NCBI RefSeq assembly: GCF_003123685.1 | Contig: NZ_QCYJ01000130.1 | Coordinates: 124,001 to 188,000 of the forward strand | Length of the DNA: 64,000 nucleotides | Origin: Nocardia aurea | GTDB lineage: Bacteria > Actinomycetota > Actinomycetes > Mycobacteriales > Mycobacteriaceae | Reading direction: 5' to 3' | Part shown: positions 33,503 to 41,908 of the stretch, one piece after another | Position numbering within the stretch: position 1 is the first letter of the stretch | Layout of the letters: each line of letters opens with the position of its first letter | Notes under the pieces: model-generated | Databases searched by the model: none | The model's input: the letters and a program-made list of their open reading frames with translations, nothing else | Told to the model about the DNA's origin: nothing | Position numbers and translations under genes: made by a program

Positions 33503-35607
33503 TCGCGATGCTGAGCTCAACCGACCCACAGATTGCCCTCGCGGGCAACAAATCCCAGCCCGTCGAATTCGACACCGTGCTCGTCGCCAATCGCGGCGAG
33601 ATCGCGGTGCGCGTCATTCGCACGTTGCGCGCCATGGGCATTCGGTCCGTCGCCGTCTACAGCGACGCCGACGCACAGGCCCGCCACGTCCTGGAAGCCG
33701 ACAGCGCGGTGCGCCTTGGCCCAGCGCCCGCGCGCGAGAGTTACCTCGACATCGCGAAAGTGGTCGACGCCGCGGTGCGCACCGGCGCGCAGGCGGTGCA
33801 CCCGGGGTACGGCTTCCTGTCCGAGAACGCCGCCTTCGCGACCGCGCTTGCCGAGGCCGGAATCGTGTTCCTCGGCCCGCCCGCCCGCGCGATCGAGGTG
33901 ATGGGCGACAAGATCACCGCGAAGAACACCGTGTCTGCCTTCGATGTGCCGGTGGTGCCGGGTATCGCGAAGCCGGGACTGTCCGACGAGGAACTGATCG
34001 CCGCTGCCGTCGAGATCGGCTACCCGGTGCTGGTCAAGCCGTCCGCGGGCGGTGGCGGCAAGGGGATGCGCAGGGTCGAGGATCCGGCGCTGCTGCCCGA
34101 CGCGCTGGTCAGCGCCCGGCGCGAGGCGTCGGCCGCGTTCGGTGACGACACCCTGTTCCTGGAACGTTTCGTCACCAGGCCGCGCCATATCGAGGTGCAG
34201 ATCCTGGCCGACCGGTTCGGCAATGTGGTGCACCTGGGCGAACGCGAGTGCAGTCTGCAACGCCGACACCAGAAGGTCATCGAGGAAGCTCCCTCGCCGC
34301 TGCTCGACGCGGCGACGCGGGCGCGGATCGGCGCGGCCGCCTGCAATACCGCGCGCAGCGTGAACTACGTCGGCGCGGGCACGGTGGAATTCATCGTCTC
34401 GGCGGATCGTCCGGACGAGTTCTTCTTCATGGAGATGAACACCCGCCTACAGGTGGAACATCCGGTCACCGAGATGGTCACCGGGATCGACCTGGTCGAA
34501 TGCCAGGTGCGGGTGGCGGCCGGGCAGAAGATCGGCGTGGCCCAGGACGATATCCGCATGGTCGGTCACGCCATCGAGGCCAGGGTGTACGCGGAGGATC
34601 CCGGTCGCGGCTTCCTGCCGACCGGCGGCACCGTGCTCGCGCTGAGCGAGCCCGACGGCTCCGGCGTCCGGGTGGATTCGGGACTGCGCGTGGGCACCGT
34701 CGTCGGCAGCGATTACGACCCGATGCTGTCCAAGGTCATCACCCATGCCGCCGACCGCACCGCCGCCATCGCGAAACTCGATCGGGCACTGGCCGATACG
34801 GTCGTGCTCGGCGTCACCAGCAATATCGAATTCCTGCGCTTCCTGCTGGCCGACACCGATGTCGCGGCGGGACGTCTCGACACCGCGCTGCTGGACCGCC
34901 GGGTCGCCGATTTCGTTCCCGCGCCGGTGGGCGACGACGAATTCGTCGCCGCCGCCGCGTATCACTGGCTGCGGCGCTGGCCCGCGCCGTCAGGCGATCC
35001 GTGGGATATCCCGACCGGTTGGCGGCTCGGCGTGCCCGCGCCGACGGCCATCCGGCTGGCGGGCGGCGAGAAGATCCAGCACGTCTATCTGACCGGTTCG
35101 CCCTCGGCGGCCGTCGTTCGACTCGGTGACGACGAGAAGTCGGCCGCGGCAACGGAATCCACCCTGACGGCATCCATCGACGACACCGGGACACTCGTCG
35201 TCGCCCGCGACGGCGTGCGGCGGACCTATCGCGTGGCGGAATTCGACGGACAGCTCTGGGTCGCGGGACCGTCCGGCGTCTCGGTGCTGCGCGAAGTCGC
35301 CGAGGTGAGTGTGCGCGGCGGCGCGGACCACGTGGGCGACGCCGAGATCCGCAGTCCCATGCCGGGCTCGGTGATCGCGGTCCCCGTCGCCTCGGGCACC
35401 GTGGTCGCCGCGGGCGCGGCCGTGGTGGTGGTCGAGGCCATGAAGATGGAGCACACGCTCACCGCGCCGGTGGCGGGCACGGTCGAGATCCTGGTCGAGG
35501 CGGGCGCGCAGGTCCGGCTGGATCAGCCGCTTGCTCGCATCGTCGCGGCCACCGAAACCCCCGAACCAGCACCGAAATCCAGCGAGGAAGAAGGAACTCC
35601 CGCATGA
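33499..35607 (+). CDS. accA1: Acyl-CoA carboxylase alpha subunit (biotin carboxylase + BCCP), AccA1-like
   Basis: A 702-residue biotin-dependent subunit that carboxylates its own biotin and hands CO2 to AccD1. The biotin carboxylase part starts at VLVANRGEIAVRVIRT. It has the ATP-grasp loop KPSAGGGGKGMR near residue 180 and FFMEMNTRLQVEHPVTE near 310-325. The C-terminal biotinyl domain has EAMKMEH, with the acceptor lysine at about residue 649. The GTG start overlaps the accD1 stop by 4 bases; an ATG nine bases later (33,508) is an alternative. It is part of the leucine-type operon. Confidence 0.94.
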   Translation: MIAMLSSTDPQIALAGNKSQPVEFDTVLVANRGEIAVRVIRTLRAMGIRSVAVYSDADAQARHVLEADSAVRLGPAPARESYLDIAKVVDAAVRTGAQAVHPGYGFLSENAAFATALAEAGIVFLGPPARAIEVMGDKITAKNTVSAFDVPVVPGIAKPGLSDEELIAAAVEIGYPVLVKPSAGGGGKGMRRVEDPALLPDALVSARREASAAFGDDTLFLERFVTRPRHIEVQILADRFGNVVHLGERECSLQRRHQKVIEEAPSPLLDAATRARIGAAACNTARSVNYVGAGTVEFIVSADRPDEFFFMEMNTRLQVEHPVTEMVTGIDLVECQVRVAAGQKIGVAQDDIRMVGHAIEARVYAEDPGRGFLPTGGTVLALSEPDGSGVRVDSGLRVGTVVGSDYDPMLSKVITHAADRTAAIAKLDRALADTVVLGVTSNIEFLRFLLADTDVAAGRLDTALLDRRVADFVPAPVGDDEFVAAAAYHWLRRWPAPSGDPWDIPTGWRLGVPAPTAIRLAGGEKIQHVYLTGSPSAAVVRLGDDEKSAAATESTLTASIDDTGTLVVARDGVRRTYRVAEFDGQLWVAGPSGVSVLREVAEVSVRGGADHVGDAEIRSPMPGSVIAVPVASGTVVAAGAAVVVVEAMKMEHTLTAPVAGTVEILVEAGAQVRLDQPLARIVAATETPEPAPKSSEEEGTPA

Positions 35608-36764
35608 CCGACTATCTGTCCACCGGCACCCTGCCCGAGGATTATCGGGATCTCGCGCTGACGGTGCGCGATTTCGCGCAGTCGGTCGTCGCCCCGGTGG
35701 CCGCCGAACACGACGCGAACCACACCTTCCCGTACAAGGTCGTCGCGGGCATGGCCGAGATGGGTCTGTTCGGACTGCCCTTCCCCGAGGAATTCGGCGG
35801 TATGGGCGGAGACTACTTCGCGCTGTGTCTCGCGCTGGAGGAACTCGGCAAGGTCGACCAGAGCGTGGCCATCACCCTGGAGGCGGGTGTCTCGCTCGGC
35901 GCGATGCCGATCTACCGTTTCGGCAATCGCAAGCAGCAGGAGGAATGGCTGCCGCAGCTGACGAGCGGACGCTCGCTCGCCGCCTTCGGCCTCACCGAAC
36001 CGGACGCGGGCAGCGACGCTGGCGGCACGCGGACCACCGCGACCGTCGACAGCGGTGAGTGGGTCGTCAACGGGCGCAAGCAGTTCATCACCAACTCCGG
36101 CACCGATATCACCACGCTGGTGACGGTGACCGCGGTGACGGGGCAGACGGGCGCCAAGAAGGAGATCTCGACGATCCTCGTGCCCACCGACACCCCCGGT
36201 TTCGTCGCCGAACCCGCCTACAACAAGGTCGGCTGGAATGCCTCCGACACCCATCCGCTGACGTTCACCGACGTCAGGGTGCCCGAGGAGAACCTGCTCG
36301 GCGAACGCGGGCGCGGCTACGCCAATTTCCTGCGGATCCTCGACGAGGGCCGCATCGCCATCGCGGCGCTGTCGGTCGGCGCGGCCCAGGGCTGCGTGGA
36401 CGAGAGCGTCCGCTACGCCAAGGAACGGCTGGCCTTCGGTCAGCCCATCGGCCGCAATCAGGCCATCGCGTTCAAGATCGCCAGGATGGAGGCGCGCGCC
36501 CACGCCGCGCGCACCGCCTACTACGACGCCGCCGCCCTCATGCTCTCGGGCAAACCGTTCAAGAAGGAAGCCTCCATCGCCAAGCTCGTGGCCAGCGAGG
36601 CCGCGATGGACAACTCCCGCGACGCCACCCAGATCTTCGGCGGCAACGGGTTCATGAACGAGTACGCGGTGGCCAGGCATTACCGTGACAGCAAGATCCT
36701 CGAAATCGGCGAGGGCACTACGGAGGTACAGCTGATGCTCATCGGTCGGGAGTTGGGACTGTGA
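35604..36764 (+). CDS. fadE19: Acyl-CoA dehydrogenase, FadE19/isovaleryl-CoA dehydrogenase-like
   Basis: A 386-residue FAD enzyme that oxidises an acyl-CoA to the 2-enoyl-CoA, here probably isovaleryl-CoA or another short branched substrate. Motifs are FGLTEPDAGSDAGGTRTTA (residues about 130-148), RLAFGQPIGRNQAIAFKIA and DATQIFGGNGFMNEYAVARHYRD. EIGEGTTEVQ near the C-terminus carries the glutamate at the usual catalytic position of this family. The start overlaps the accA1 stop by 4 bases (ATGA), indicating translational coupling. Confidence 0.92.
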   Translation: MTDYLSTGTLPEDYRDLALTVRDFAQSVVAPVAAEHDANHTFPYKVVAGMAEMGLFGLPFPEEFGGMGGDYFALCLALEELGKVDQSVAITLEAGVSLGAMPIYRFGNRKQQEEWLPQLTSGRSLAAFGLTEPDAGSDAGGTRTTATVDSGEWVVNGRKQFITNSGTDITTLVTVTAVTGQTGAKKEISTILVPTDTPGFVAEPAYNKVGWNASDTHPLTFTDVRVPEENLLGERGRGYANFLRILDEGRIAIAALSVGAAQGCVDESVRYAKERLAFGQPIGRNQAIAFKIARMEARAHAARTAYYDAAALMLSGKPFKKEASIAKLVASEAAMDNSRDATQIFGGNGFMNEYAVARHYRDSKILEIGEGTTEVQLMLIGRELGL

Positions 36765-37237
36765 AACGCGTTGTCCAGCGCGGACTCTGGTTCGAGGAGT
36801 TCGAGACCGATGTCGTGTACGAGCACCGGCCCGGGCGCACCATCACCGAGGCAGACAACGTCCTGTTCACCACGCTGACGATGAATCCGCAGGCCCTGCA
36901 CCTCGACGCCGCGTTCTCCGATCAGCAGCCGCCCTTCAACCAGCGCTTGGTGAATTCGATGTTCACCCTGTCCACGCTGATCGGGCTCTCGGTGGGACAG
37001 CTGACCCAGGGCACGCTGGTCGCCCAGCTCGGTTTCAGCGAGATCACCTTCCCGAAACCGCTGTTCCACGGTGACACCATGTACGTCGAGACGGTGGTCA
37101 CCGAGAAGCGCGAATCCAAATCCCGCCCCGGCGAGGGCGTGGTGACGCTGGCCCACACGGCCCGCAACCAACACGGCGATATCGTCGCGACCGCGACGCG
37201 TAACGCGCTGATCCGCAAGACACCGGAGGAATCATGA
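36761..37237 (+). CDS. MaoC-like (R)-specific enoyl-CoA hydratase, Rv2499c-like
   Basis: A 158-residue single hot-dog domain protein with a GTG start overlapping the fadE19 stop by 4 bases. EEFETDVVYEHRPGRTITEADN and NPQALHLDAAFSD match the MaoC dehydratase core. FPKPLFHGDTMYVETVV is typical of the family. In M. tuberculosis the gene at this place (Rv2499c) is linked to itaconyl/methylglutaconyl-CoA hydration together with the CitE-like lyase; the same role is inferred here. Confidence 0.88.
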   Translation: MKRVVQRGLWFEEFETDVVYEHRPGRTITEADNVLFTTLTMNPQALHLDAAFSDQQPPFNQRLVNSMFTLSTLIGLSVGQLTQGTLVAQLGFSEITFPKPLFHGDTMYVETVVTEKRESKSRPGEGVVTLAHTARNQHGDIVATATRNALIRKTPEES

Positions 37238-38049
37238 GTTGGGAGATCACGGGTCCGGGCTGGCTCTTCTGCCCCGCCGACCGTCCCGAACGTTTCGAGA
37301 AGGCCGCCGCTGCCGCGGACGTGGTCATCCTCGACCTGGAGGACGGCGTCGCCGCGGGTGACAAACCCGCCGCCCGCGCCGCGATCGTCGAGACGCGCCT
37401 GGATCCCGAGACCACCGTCATCCGGGTCAACGCCGCGACCACCGACGATCACGCGCTCGACCTGGCCGCGCTCGCGCAGACCGGCTACCGCCGGATCATG
37501 CTGTCGAAGGCCGAGTCCGCCGAGCAGGCGACCGCGCTCGCCGACTACGAGATCATCGCGCTGATCGAATCCCCGCTGGGCGCGGTCGCGGTGGAACGCA
37601 TCGTGCGGGCGGGCAATGTGATCGGCGCGATGTGGGGCGCCGAGGACCTGGTCGCGGGTCTGGGCGGCAAGTCGAGCAGGCGCGCGGACGGCAGCTACCA
37701 CGAGGTCGCCCGCCATCTCCAGTCGGCGACCCTGCTCGCGGCCAAGGCCTACGGCAAATTCGCCCTCGACGCGGTGTATCTGAACATCCGTGATCTCGAC
37801 GGGCTGCGGGTCGAGACGGCCGATGCCGTCGCCGTCGGCTTCGACGCGAAGGTCGCCATCCACCCCAGCCAGGTCGCCGTGATCCGCGAGGGTTACGCGC
37901 CGTCCGAGGAGGAAGTCTCCTGGGCGCGCCGGGTGCTGGCCGAAGTGCCCAACCACCGTGGCGTCTTCCAGTTCGAGGGCCGCATGGTCGACGGCCCCAT
38001 CCTGCGCCAAGCCGAACAGATCGTGCGCAGGGCCGCCGTCACCGCGTAG
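37234..38049 (+). CDS. citE: CitE-like beta-hydroxyacyl-CoA lyase (HpcH/HpaI family)
   Basis: A 271-residue TIM-barrel lyase that cleaves a 3-hydroxyacyl- or malyl-type CoA ester. VVILDLEDGVAAGDKPAAR (residues about 29-47), EIIALIESPLGAVAVERIV and GAMWGAEDLVAGLGG carry the metal-binding and CoA-binding residues of CitE-like proteins. No citrate lyase alpha or gamma genes are present, so it is not a citrate lyase. By synteny with Rv2498c it probably cleaves hydroxymethylglutaryl-CoA or citramalyl-CoA. The start overlaps maoC by 4 bases. It is the last gene of the operon and is followed by a strong hairpin. Confidence 0.9.
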   Translation: MSWEITGPGWLFCPADRPERFEKAAAAADVVILDLEDGVAAGDKPAARAAIVETRLDPETTVIRVNAATTDDHALDLAALAQTGYRRIMLSKAESAEQATALADYEIIALIESPLGAVAVERIVRAGNVIGAMWGAEDLVAGLGGKSSRRADGSYHEVARHLQSATLLAAKAYGKFALDAVYLNIRDLDGLRVETADAVAVGFDAKVAIHPSQVAVIREGYAPSEEEVSWARRVLAEVPNHRGVFQFEGRMVDGPILRQAEQIVRRAAVTA

Positions 38050-38061
38050 TGATCGCCGCGT

Positions 38062-38089
38062 CGTGACAGCGGATCCGACCGCTGTCACG
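38062..38089 (+). terminator. Hairpin terminator after citE
   Basis: Inverted repeat CGTGACAGCGG / CCGCTGTCACG, 11-bp perfect arms with a 6-base loop, 13 bases after the citE stop. There is no T-run, as is common in high-GC actinobacteria. It lies between convergent genes and may serve both. Confidence 0.75.
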
Positions 38090-38111
38090 GCGTCCGCGCC
38101 CTGCTGTGGTG

Positions 38112-38543
38112 CTACTCCGCGTGCGCGGCCTCCCACGGATCGATGATCGTCACACCCGTCGGCTCGAAGTCGTTCACATTCCTGGTCACCACGGTCATGC
38201 CGTGCTCTCCCGCCGTGGCGGCGATCATGGCATCGCGTTCGGGGCGAGGGTCGGGCACCTGCAGGCGCGCCGCACGCCGCGCGATGGCGAGATCGATCGG
38301 GAGAATCCGTCCGCTGAACGCATCGAGCACGGTGTCCTCCAACCACGTTCGCAGTCGCTTACCATGGACCGAATCACGACGTTCGACCCGACCGACGCCG
38401 ATATCGATCTCCATGATCGTGACAACGCTGAGATACAGCTCCGACGGTCGCCGCGCCGCAATCCACGCGCGCACCGCAGGATTCGCCGACCGCGACGATT
38501 TCCGCAGTTCACTCAAGACATTCGTATCGAGGAGATAGGTCAC
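38112..38543 (-). CDS. vapC: VapC-like PIN-domain ribonuclease toxin
   Basis: A 143-residue PIN domain. MTYLLDTNVLSELRK carries the first acidic residue, VVTIMEIDIG the second, and RPERDAMIAATAGEHGMTVVTRNVNDF the C-terminal acidic residues and the conserved TRN motif. These proteins are Mg-dependent RNases that cleave specific RNAs when released from the antitoxin. Its start overlaps the antitoxin stop by 4 bases. It is convergent with citE. Confidence 0.9.
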   Translation of the reverse strand: MTYLLDTNVLSELRKSSRSANPAVRAWIAARRPSELYLSVVTIMEIDIGVGRVERRDSVHGKRLRTWLEDTVLDAFSGRILPIDLAIARRAARLQVPDPRPERDAMIAATAGEHGMTVVTRNVNDFEPTGVTIIDPWEAAHAE

Positions 38544-38785
38544 AGCTCCGGAACCTTCAGAGCGACGTCGAGCGGGGCCGGTTCGAAATCGAAATCGTCA
38601 CCGTCGTCCATACTCAAACGAGCGACGAGATCTTGACTGTCGGCGCGTAGCCGTCGGTATTCCTCGATCGACAGCAGCACGAATGCCTCCTCACCACGGT
38701 CGGTAATCACCACCGGCCCGTGCAGTGCGGCGCGTTTCGCCGCACTGACGTCGCGGTTCAGCTCGCGAGCGCTCATGGTCGACAT
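38540..38785 (-). CDS. vapB: Phd/YefM-type antitoxin of the VapC-like toxin
   Basis: An 81-residue protein. MSARELNRDVSAAKRAALHGPVVITDRGEEAFVLLSIEEYRRL is the standard Phd/YefM DNA-binding fold, and the acidic C-terminus would wrap the toxin. The start may be the ATG at 38,785 or the one at 38,776. An 18-bp perfect palindrome lies just upstream and is the likely autoregulatory operator. Confidence 0.88.
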   Translation of the reverse strand: MSTMSARELNRDVSAAKRAALHGPVVITDRGEEAFVLLSIEEYRRLRADSQDLVARLSMDDGDDFDFEPAPLDVALKVPEL

Positions 38786-38798
38786 GACACCCCCTCAA

Positions 38799-38816
38799 AG
38801 TAGGTACGTACCTACT
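38799..38816. promoter_or_regulatory. Perfect 18-bp palindrome, operator of the vapBC pair
   Basis: AGTAGGTACGTACCTACT is a perfect palindrome beginning 14 bases upstream of the antitoxin start, overlapping the expected promoter. Phd/YefM antitoxins bind such palindromes and repress their own operon. Confidence 0.75.
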
Positions 38817-39227
38817 ATAGACCTCGATATCGGAACGATGTCCACACCGAGATGGTCCAGACACTCGTTCTCGCGCGCGGCACGGGATTCTGTCATCGAC
38901 GGCGGTAGCGGCGGGACCACCCAGAGCCGAGGCGACGCCAAGGGCTGGGCTCATCGACACCGGGTCGCACGCAGTAAGTAATTCATAATTCCAAACCGAT
39001 ATATGCCTTTTCAGTGCGTCGACACTCAAGTAAGTTACCTCTTGTTCGGCAGACAAACGGATGATGTTCCCGGTGCCCTCCTACATCTTCCGTATTCGTA
39101 CGCCGACATTCGGGCGCACCGGCGCGAGACAAACCCGCCTCGTCGTCACGCCGGTGCGCCCGGCCCCGTCACACCGTCGGTGACGGACGAAACCGCGCGG
39201 CGCTCACCGCTGGTTACCATGTCGGAT
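38817..39227. other. Intergenic stretch between vapB and the first double-TetR gene
   Basis: No gene with coding-like composition is seen, although one frame stays open into the regulator from 39,003. The part at 38,975-39,065 is markedly less GC-rich than the rest and probably holds promoter elements. A -10-like TACCAT lies at 39,215. Confidence 0.5.
39215..39220 (+). promoter_or_regulatory. Candidate -10 box giving a leaderless start
   Basis: TACCAT matches the actinobacterial TAnnnT -10 pattern and is followed 7 bases later by the ATG at 39,228. That spacing would put transcription start at or next to the start codon. The same GGTTACCAT arrangement precedes the paralogue at 40,642. Confidence 0.5.
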
Positions 39228-40475
39228 ATGAGTGTCGACAATCGCCGAACGGCGCGTAAGGCGGTCACCGGCGACTCGGCACCCCGGGAGATCCGTCGGC
39301 GGCCGAAGAACCGCCGTGCCCAGATCGCCGCCGCGTCGGCGGCCGCCTTCGGGTCGCTGGGCTACCACGGCGTCAGCATGGAGGACATCGCCTCCGGACT
39401 CGGGATCAGTTCGGCCGCCCTGTACCGCCACTACCCCAGCAAATACGCGCTGTTCCGCGAGGAACTGCTGCGGGTCGGCAAGGCGATGACCGAATCGGTC
39501 GAGGTCGGTGGTGGCGACGAGCCGTCGGCGCCGCGCGAACGGTTGCGACAGGTCGTCGACGCCCTCATCGGCGCGACCATCGAGAACCGCCCGAGCATCA
39601 CCCTGGTCCGCTGGGAAGGCCGCTATCTCGACGAAGCCGATCGGCAGACCCTGGACGAACAGCAGCTGAGCGTGCTCGACGCGCTCGGCGACCGGATCGG
39701 TGAACTGCGACCGGAACTGACCGAGAACGATCGCAGGGTGCTGCGCGCCACGATGCTCAGCGTGATCACCAGCATCGCCGATCACCACGCCACCCTGCCG
39801 ACGAAAGCGCTTGTCCGGCTGCTCGGTTCGGCATGTCTCGCCATCGCCGACGCGCCGCTGCCGCCCGCGGAGAAGACGGCCGAGGTGCCGGTGGTTGTCG
39901 AGATCCCCGATTCGTTCAAACACGAACTGCTGCTGCGCAAAGCCGTCGAACTCTTCCACGATCGCGGCTATCCCAATGTGAGCGTGGAGGAAATCGCGAC
40001 CGCCGCGGGGCTTTCCGCCGCATCCGCGGTGTACCGCTTCTACCGGGGCAAGAGTGATCTGCTCGCCGCCGCGTTCCGCCGGGCCGCCGAACGGGTGTCG
40101 GGCGCGATCGGTCCCGCGGTCGCCGCCGCGCCTAACCCCGAGGCGGCGCTGACCGACCTGATCAGCCACTACGTCGACGGCTCCTTCGCCGAACGCGCGC
40201 TGACCTTCGTGTACTACACCGAATTCCAGCACGTTCCGGTCGAGGAGCGGACCGCGCTGCGCAATATCCAACGGCTCAGCGTCGAAGAATGGGCGCGACT
40301 GCTGCGCGAGGTGCGCCCGGAACTCTCCCCCGCCGAGGCCAGATTCCTCGTGCACGCGGCGTTCGCGCTCGTGGTCGATCTCGGGCGGTCCTTCGACTCG
40401 GCCCCCTTCGCCGCGCAGGCACGGGTGCGACTGCTGATGCAGGTGGTGCTCTTCGGACGGCCCGCCGCCGAGTGA
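39228..40475 (+). CDS. Regulator with two TetR domains (copy 1)
   Basis: A 415-residue protein with two TetR-type DNA-binding domains in one chain. The first is at about residues 30-80 (YHGVSMEDIASGLGISSAAL then YRHYPSKYALFREE). The second is at about 230-280 (NVSVEEIATAAGLSAASAV then YRFYRGKSDLLAAAF), followed by a helical C-terminal domain. Ordinary TetR proteins are about 200 residues with one HTH. I chose the ATG at 39,228 because it follows a -10-like TACCAT and gives the same length as the paralogue downstream; an ATG at 39,219 is possible. The ligand and targets are unknown. Confidence 0.88.
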   Translation: MSVDNRRTARKAVTGDSAPREIRRRPKNRRAQIAAASAAAFGSLGYHGVSMEDIASGLGISSAALYRHYPSKYALFREELLRVGKAMTESVEVGGGDEPSAPRERLRQVVDALIGATIENRPSITLVRWEGRYLDEADRQTLDEQQLSVLDALGDRIGELRPELTENDRRVLRATMLSVITSIADHHATLPTKALVRLLGSACLAIADAPLPPAEKTAEVPVVVEIPDSFKHELLLRKAVELFHDRGYPNVSVEEIATAAGLSAASAVYRFYRGKSDLLAAAFRRAAERVSGAIGPAVAAAPNPEAALTDLISHYVDGSFAERALTFVYYTEFQHVPVEERTALRNIQRLSVEEWARLLREVRPELSPAEARFLVHAAFALVVDLGRSFDSAPFAAQARVRLLMQVVLFGRPAAE

Positions 40476-40629
40476 GCGACGCCGATCGAGTGACACTATG
40501 TTATTAGATATTCTCCACCGTAATGGTTAGATCGCCTACGTTGATCTCAGCGTTACCGCATATTTGTGATCTTTCGTTCAAATAGTCTTCCGGCGCGCTG
40601 AACTCGGGTTTCCGGACGAGGAGTCGGGT

Positions 40630-40635
40630 TACCAT
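40630..40635 (+). promoter_or_regulatory. Candidate -10 box giving a leaderless start
   Basis: TACCAT with the ATG at 40,642 six bases downstream, the same arrangement as at 39,215. No ribosome-binding site is visible before the ATG, which fits a leaderless mRNA. Confidence 0.5.
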
Positions 40636-40641
40636 CGCTGG

Positions 40642-41895
40642 ATGGATGCCCCGAAACGTCGCGCCCCGCGGCAGACGAAAACGGAGGACGGCACCGCCCA
40701 GCGTGTGGTCCGCCGTCGCCCGCGTGATCGCCGGGCGCAGATCGCGGCGGCATCGGCCGAGGCGTTCGGCCTTTCGGGCTACCACGGCGTCAGCATGGAG
40801 GACATCGCCTCCCGTCTCGACATCAGCTCCACCGCGCTCTACCGCCACTACCCCAGCAAATACGCGCTGTTTCGAGAAGAGACGCTGCGCCTGAGCACAC
40901 TCGGCGTCGAAACCGTGCGCATCCCCGAGGAACTGGCCGGCGCGCCCGCCGAGCGACGGCTCCACTACGTCATCGACACCATGATCGCGCAATGCCTCGC
41001 CAATCGCCGCAGCGCCGCGCTGCTGCGCTGGCAGAGCCGCTACCTGGAGCCCGAGGACAATCGCGTGCTCAGCGGCCAACTGGTCCGGATCCACACCGTG
41101 GTCCGCGATCTGCTGGTCGAGTTCCGCCCGGAGCTGGACGGAAGCGAGCGGGCGGTGCTGGCCGCCGCGACGCTCAGCGTCGTCGGCAGTGTGTCCGACC
41201 ATCACGTCTCGGTGCCCGCGCGGGCGCTCACGACCCTGCTGGGTTCGGCGGCCCACGCGGTGATCGGTGCGGATCTCCCCGGCCTCGACGCCGAGGCCGA
41301 GACGCCAGGCGCCACCGAGATTCCGCTCACCTTCAAACACGAGTTGCTGCTCAAACGGGCCATCGAACTCTTCCACGAGCACGGCTATCCCCAAGTGAGT
41401 GTGGAGGATATCGCGCACGCGGCCGGATTGCCCGCCTCCTCGGCCGTGTACCGGTTCTACCGCAGCAAGGGCGATATCCTGGCCGCCGCGTTCCGCCGTG
41501 CGGCGGAACGGGTCTCGGCCGCGATCGGACCGGCGATCGCCGCCTCCGACGGCCCCGAGCAGGCACTGACCACCCTCATCGAACTGTATGTGCGAGGCTC
41601 CTTCGCCGAGCGCGCGCTCACCTTCGTCTACTACGCCGAGATCAGCAATGTGCCGCCGGAGGATCGCACGGTCCTGCGCAATATCCAGCGGCTCAACGTC
41701 GAGGAATGGGCCAAGCTGGTCGGCGGGATCCGCCCCGAACTCTCCGCCGCCGAGGCCAGGGTGCTGGTGCACGCCGCGCTGGCACTAGTGGTCGACCTCG
41801 GCCGCTGGCACGGCGCGGACAATCCGATCTGCACACCCGCGCGCGTCATCCGGCTGATGCAGGTCATCCTGATCGGTAGACCCGCCGCGGTGTGA
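40642..41895 (+). CDS. Regulator with two TetR domains (copy 2)
   Basis: A 417-residue paralogue of the preceding gene, similar along its whole length. The first HTH is YHGVSMEDIASRLDISSTAL then YRHYPSKYALFREE. The second is QVSVEDIAHAAGLPASSAV then YRFYRSKGDILAAAF. Both copies share RALTFVYY and NIQRL(S/N)VEEWA in the C-terminal domain. It ends 13 bases from the convergent Mce-associated gene, so the pair borders the mce operon. Control of that operon is a guess from position. Confidence 0.9.
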   Translation: MDAPKRRAPRQTKTEDGTAQRVVRRRPRDRRAQIAAASAEAFGLSGYHGVSMEDIASRLDISSTALYRHYPSKYALFREETLRLSTLGVETVRIPEELAGAPAERRLHYVIDTMIAQCLANRRSAALLRWQSRYLEPEDNRVLSGQLVRIHTVVRDLLVEFRPELDGSERAVLAAATLSVVGSVSDHHVSVPARALTTLLGSAAHAVIGADLPGLDAEAETPGATEIPLTFKHELLLKRAIELFHEHGYPQVSVEDIAHAAGLPASSAVYRFYRSKGDILAAAFRRAAERVSAAIGPAIAASDGPEQALTTLIELYVRGSFAERALTFVYYAEISNVPPEDRTVLRNIQRLNVEEWAKLVGGIRPELSAAEARVLVHAALALVVDLGRWHGADNPICTPARVIRLMQVILIGRPAAV

Positions 41896-41908
41896 GCGGG
41901 CCCGGCGG

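Noticed and set aside
37234..38049. Citrate lyase beta subunit
   Set aside because: There is no citD or citF nearby and the operon context is acyl-CoA catabolism. It belongs with the CitE-like lyases instead.
39003..39227. N-terminal extension of the first double-TetR protein
   Set aside because: The paralogue has no counterpart, composition is non-coding, and a -10-like box lies just before 39,228.
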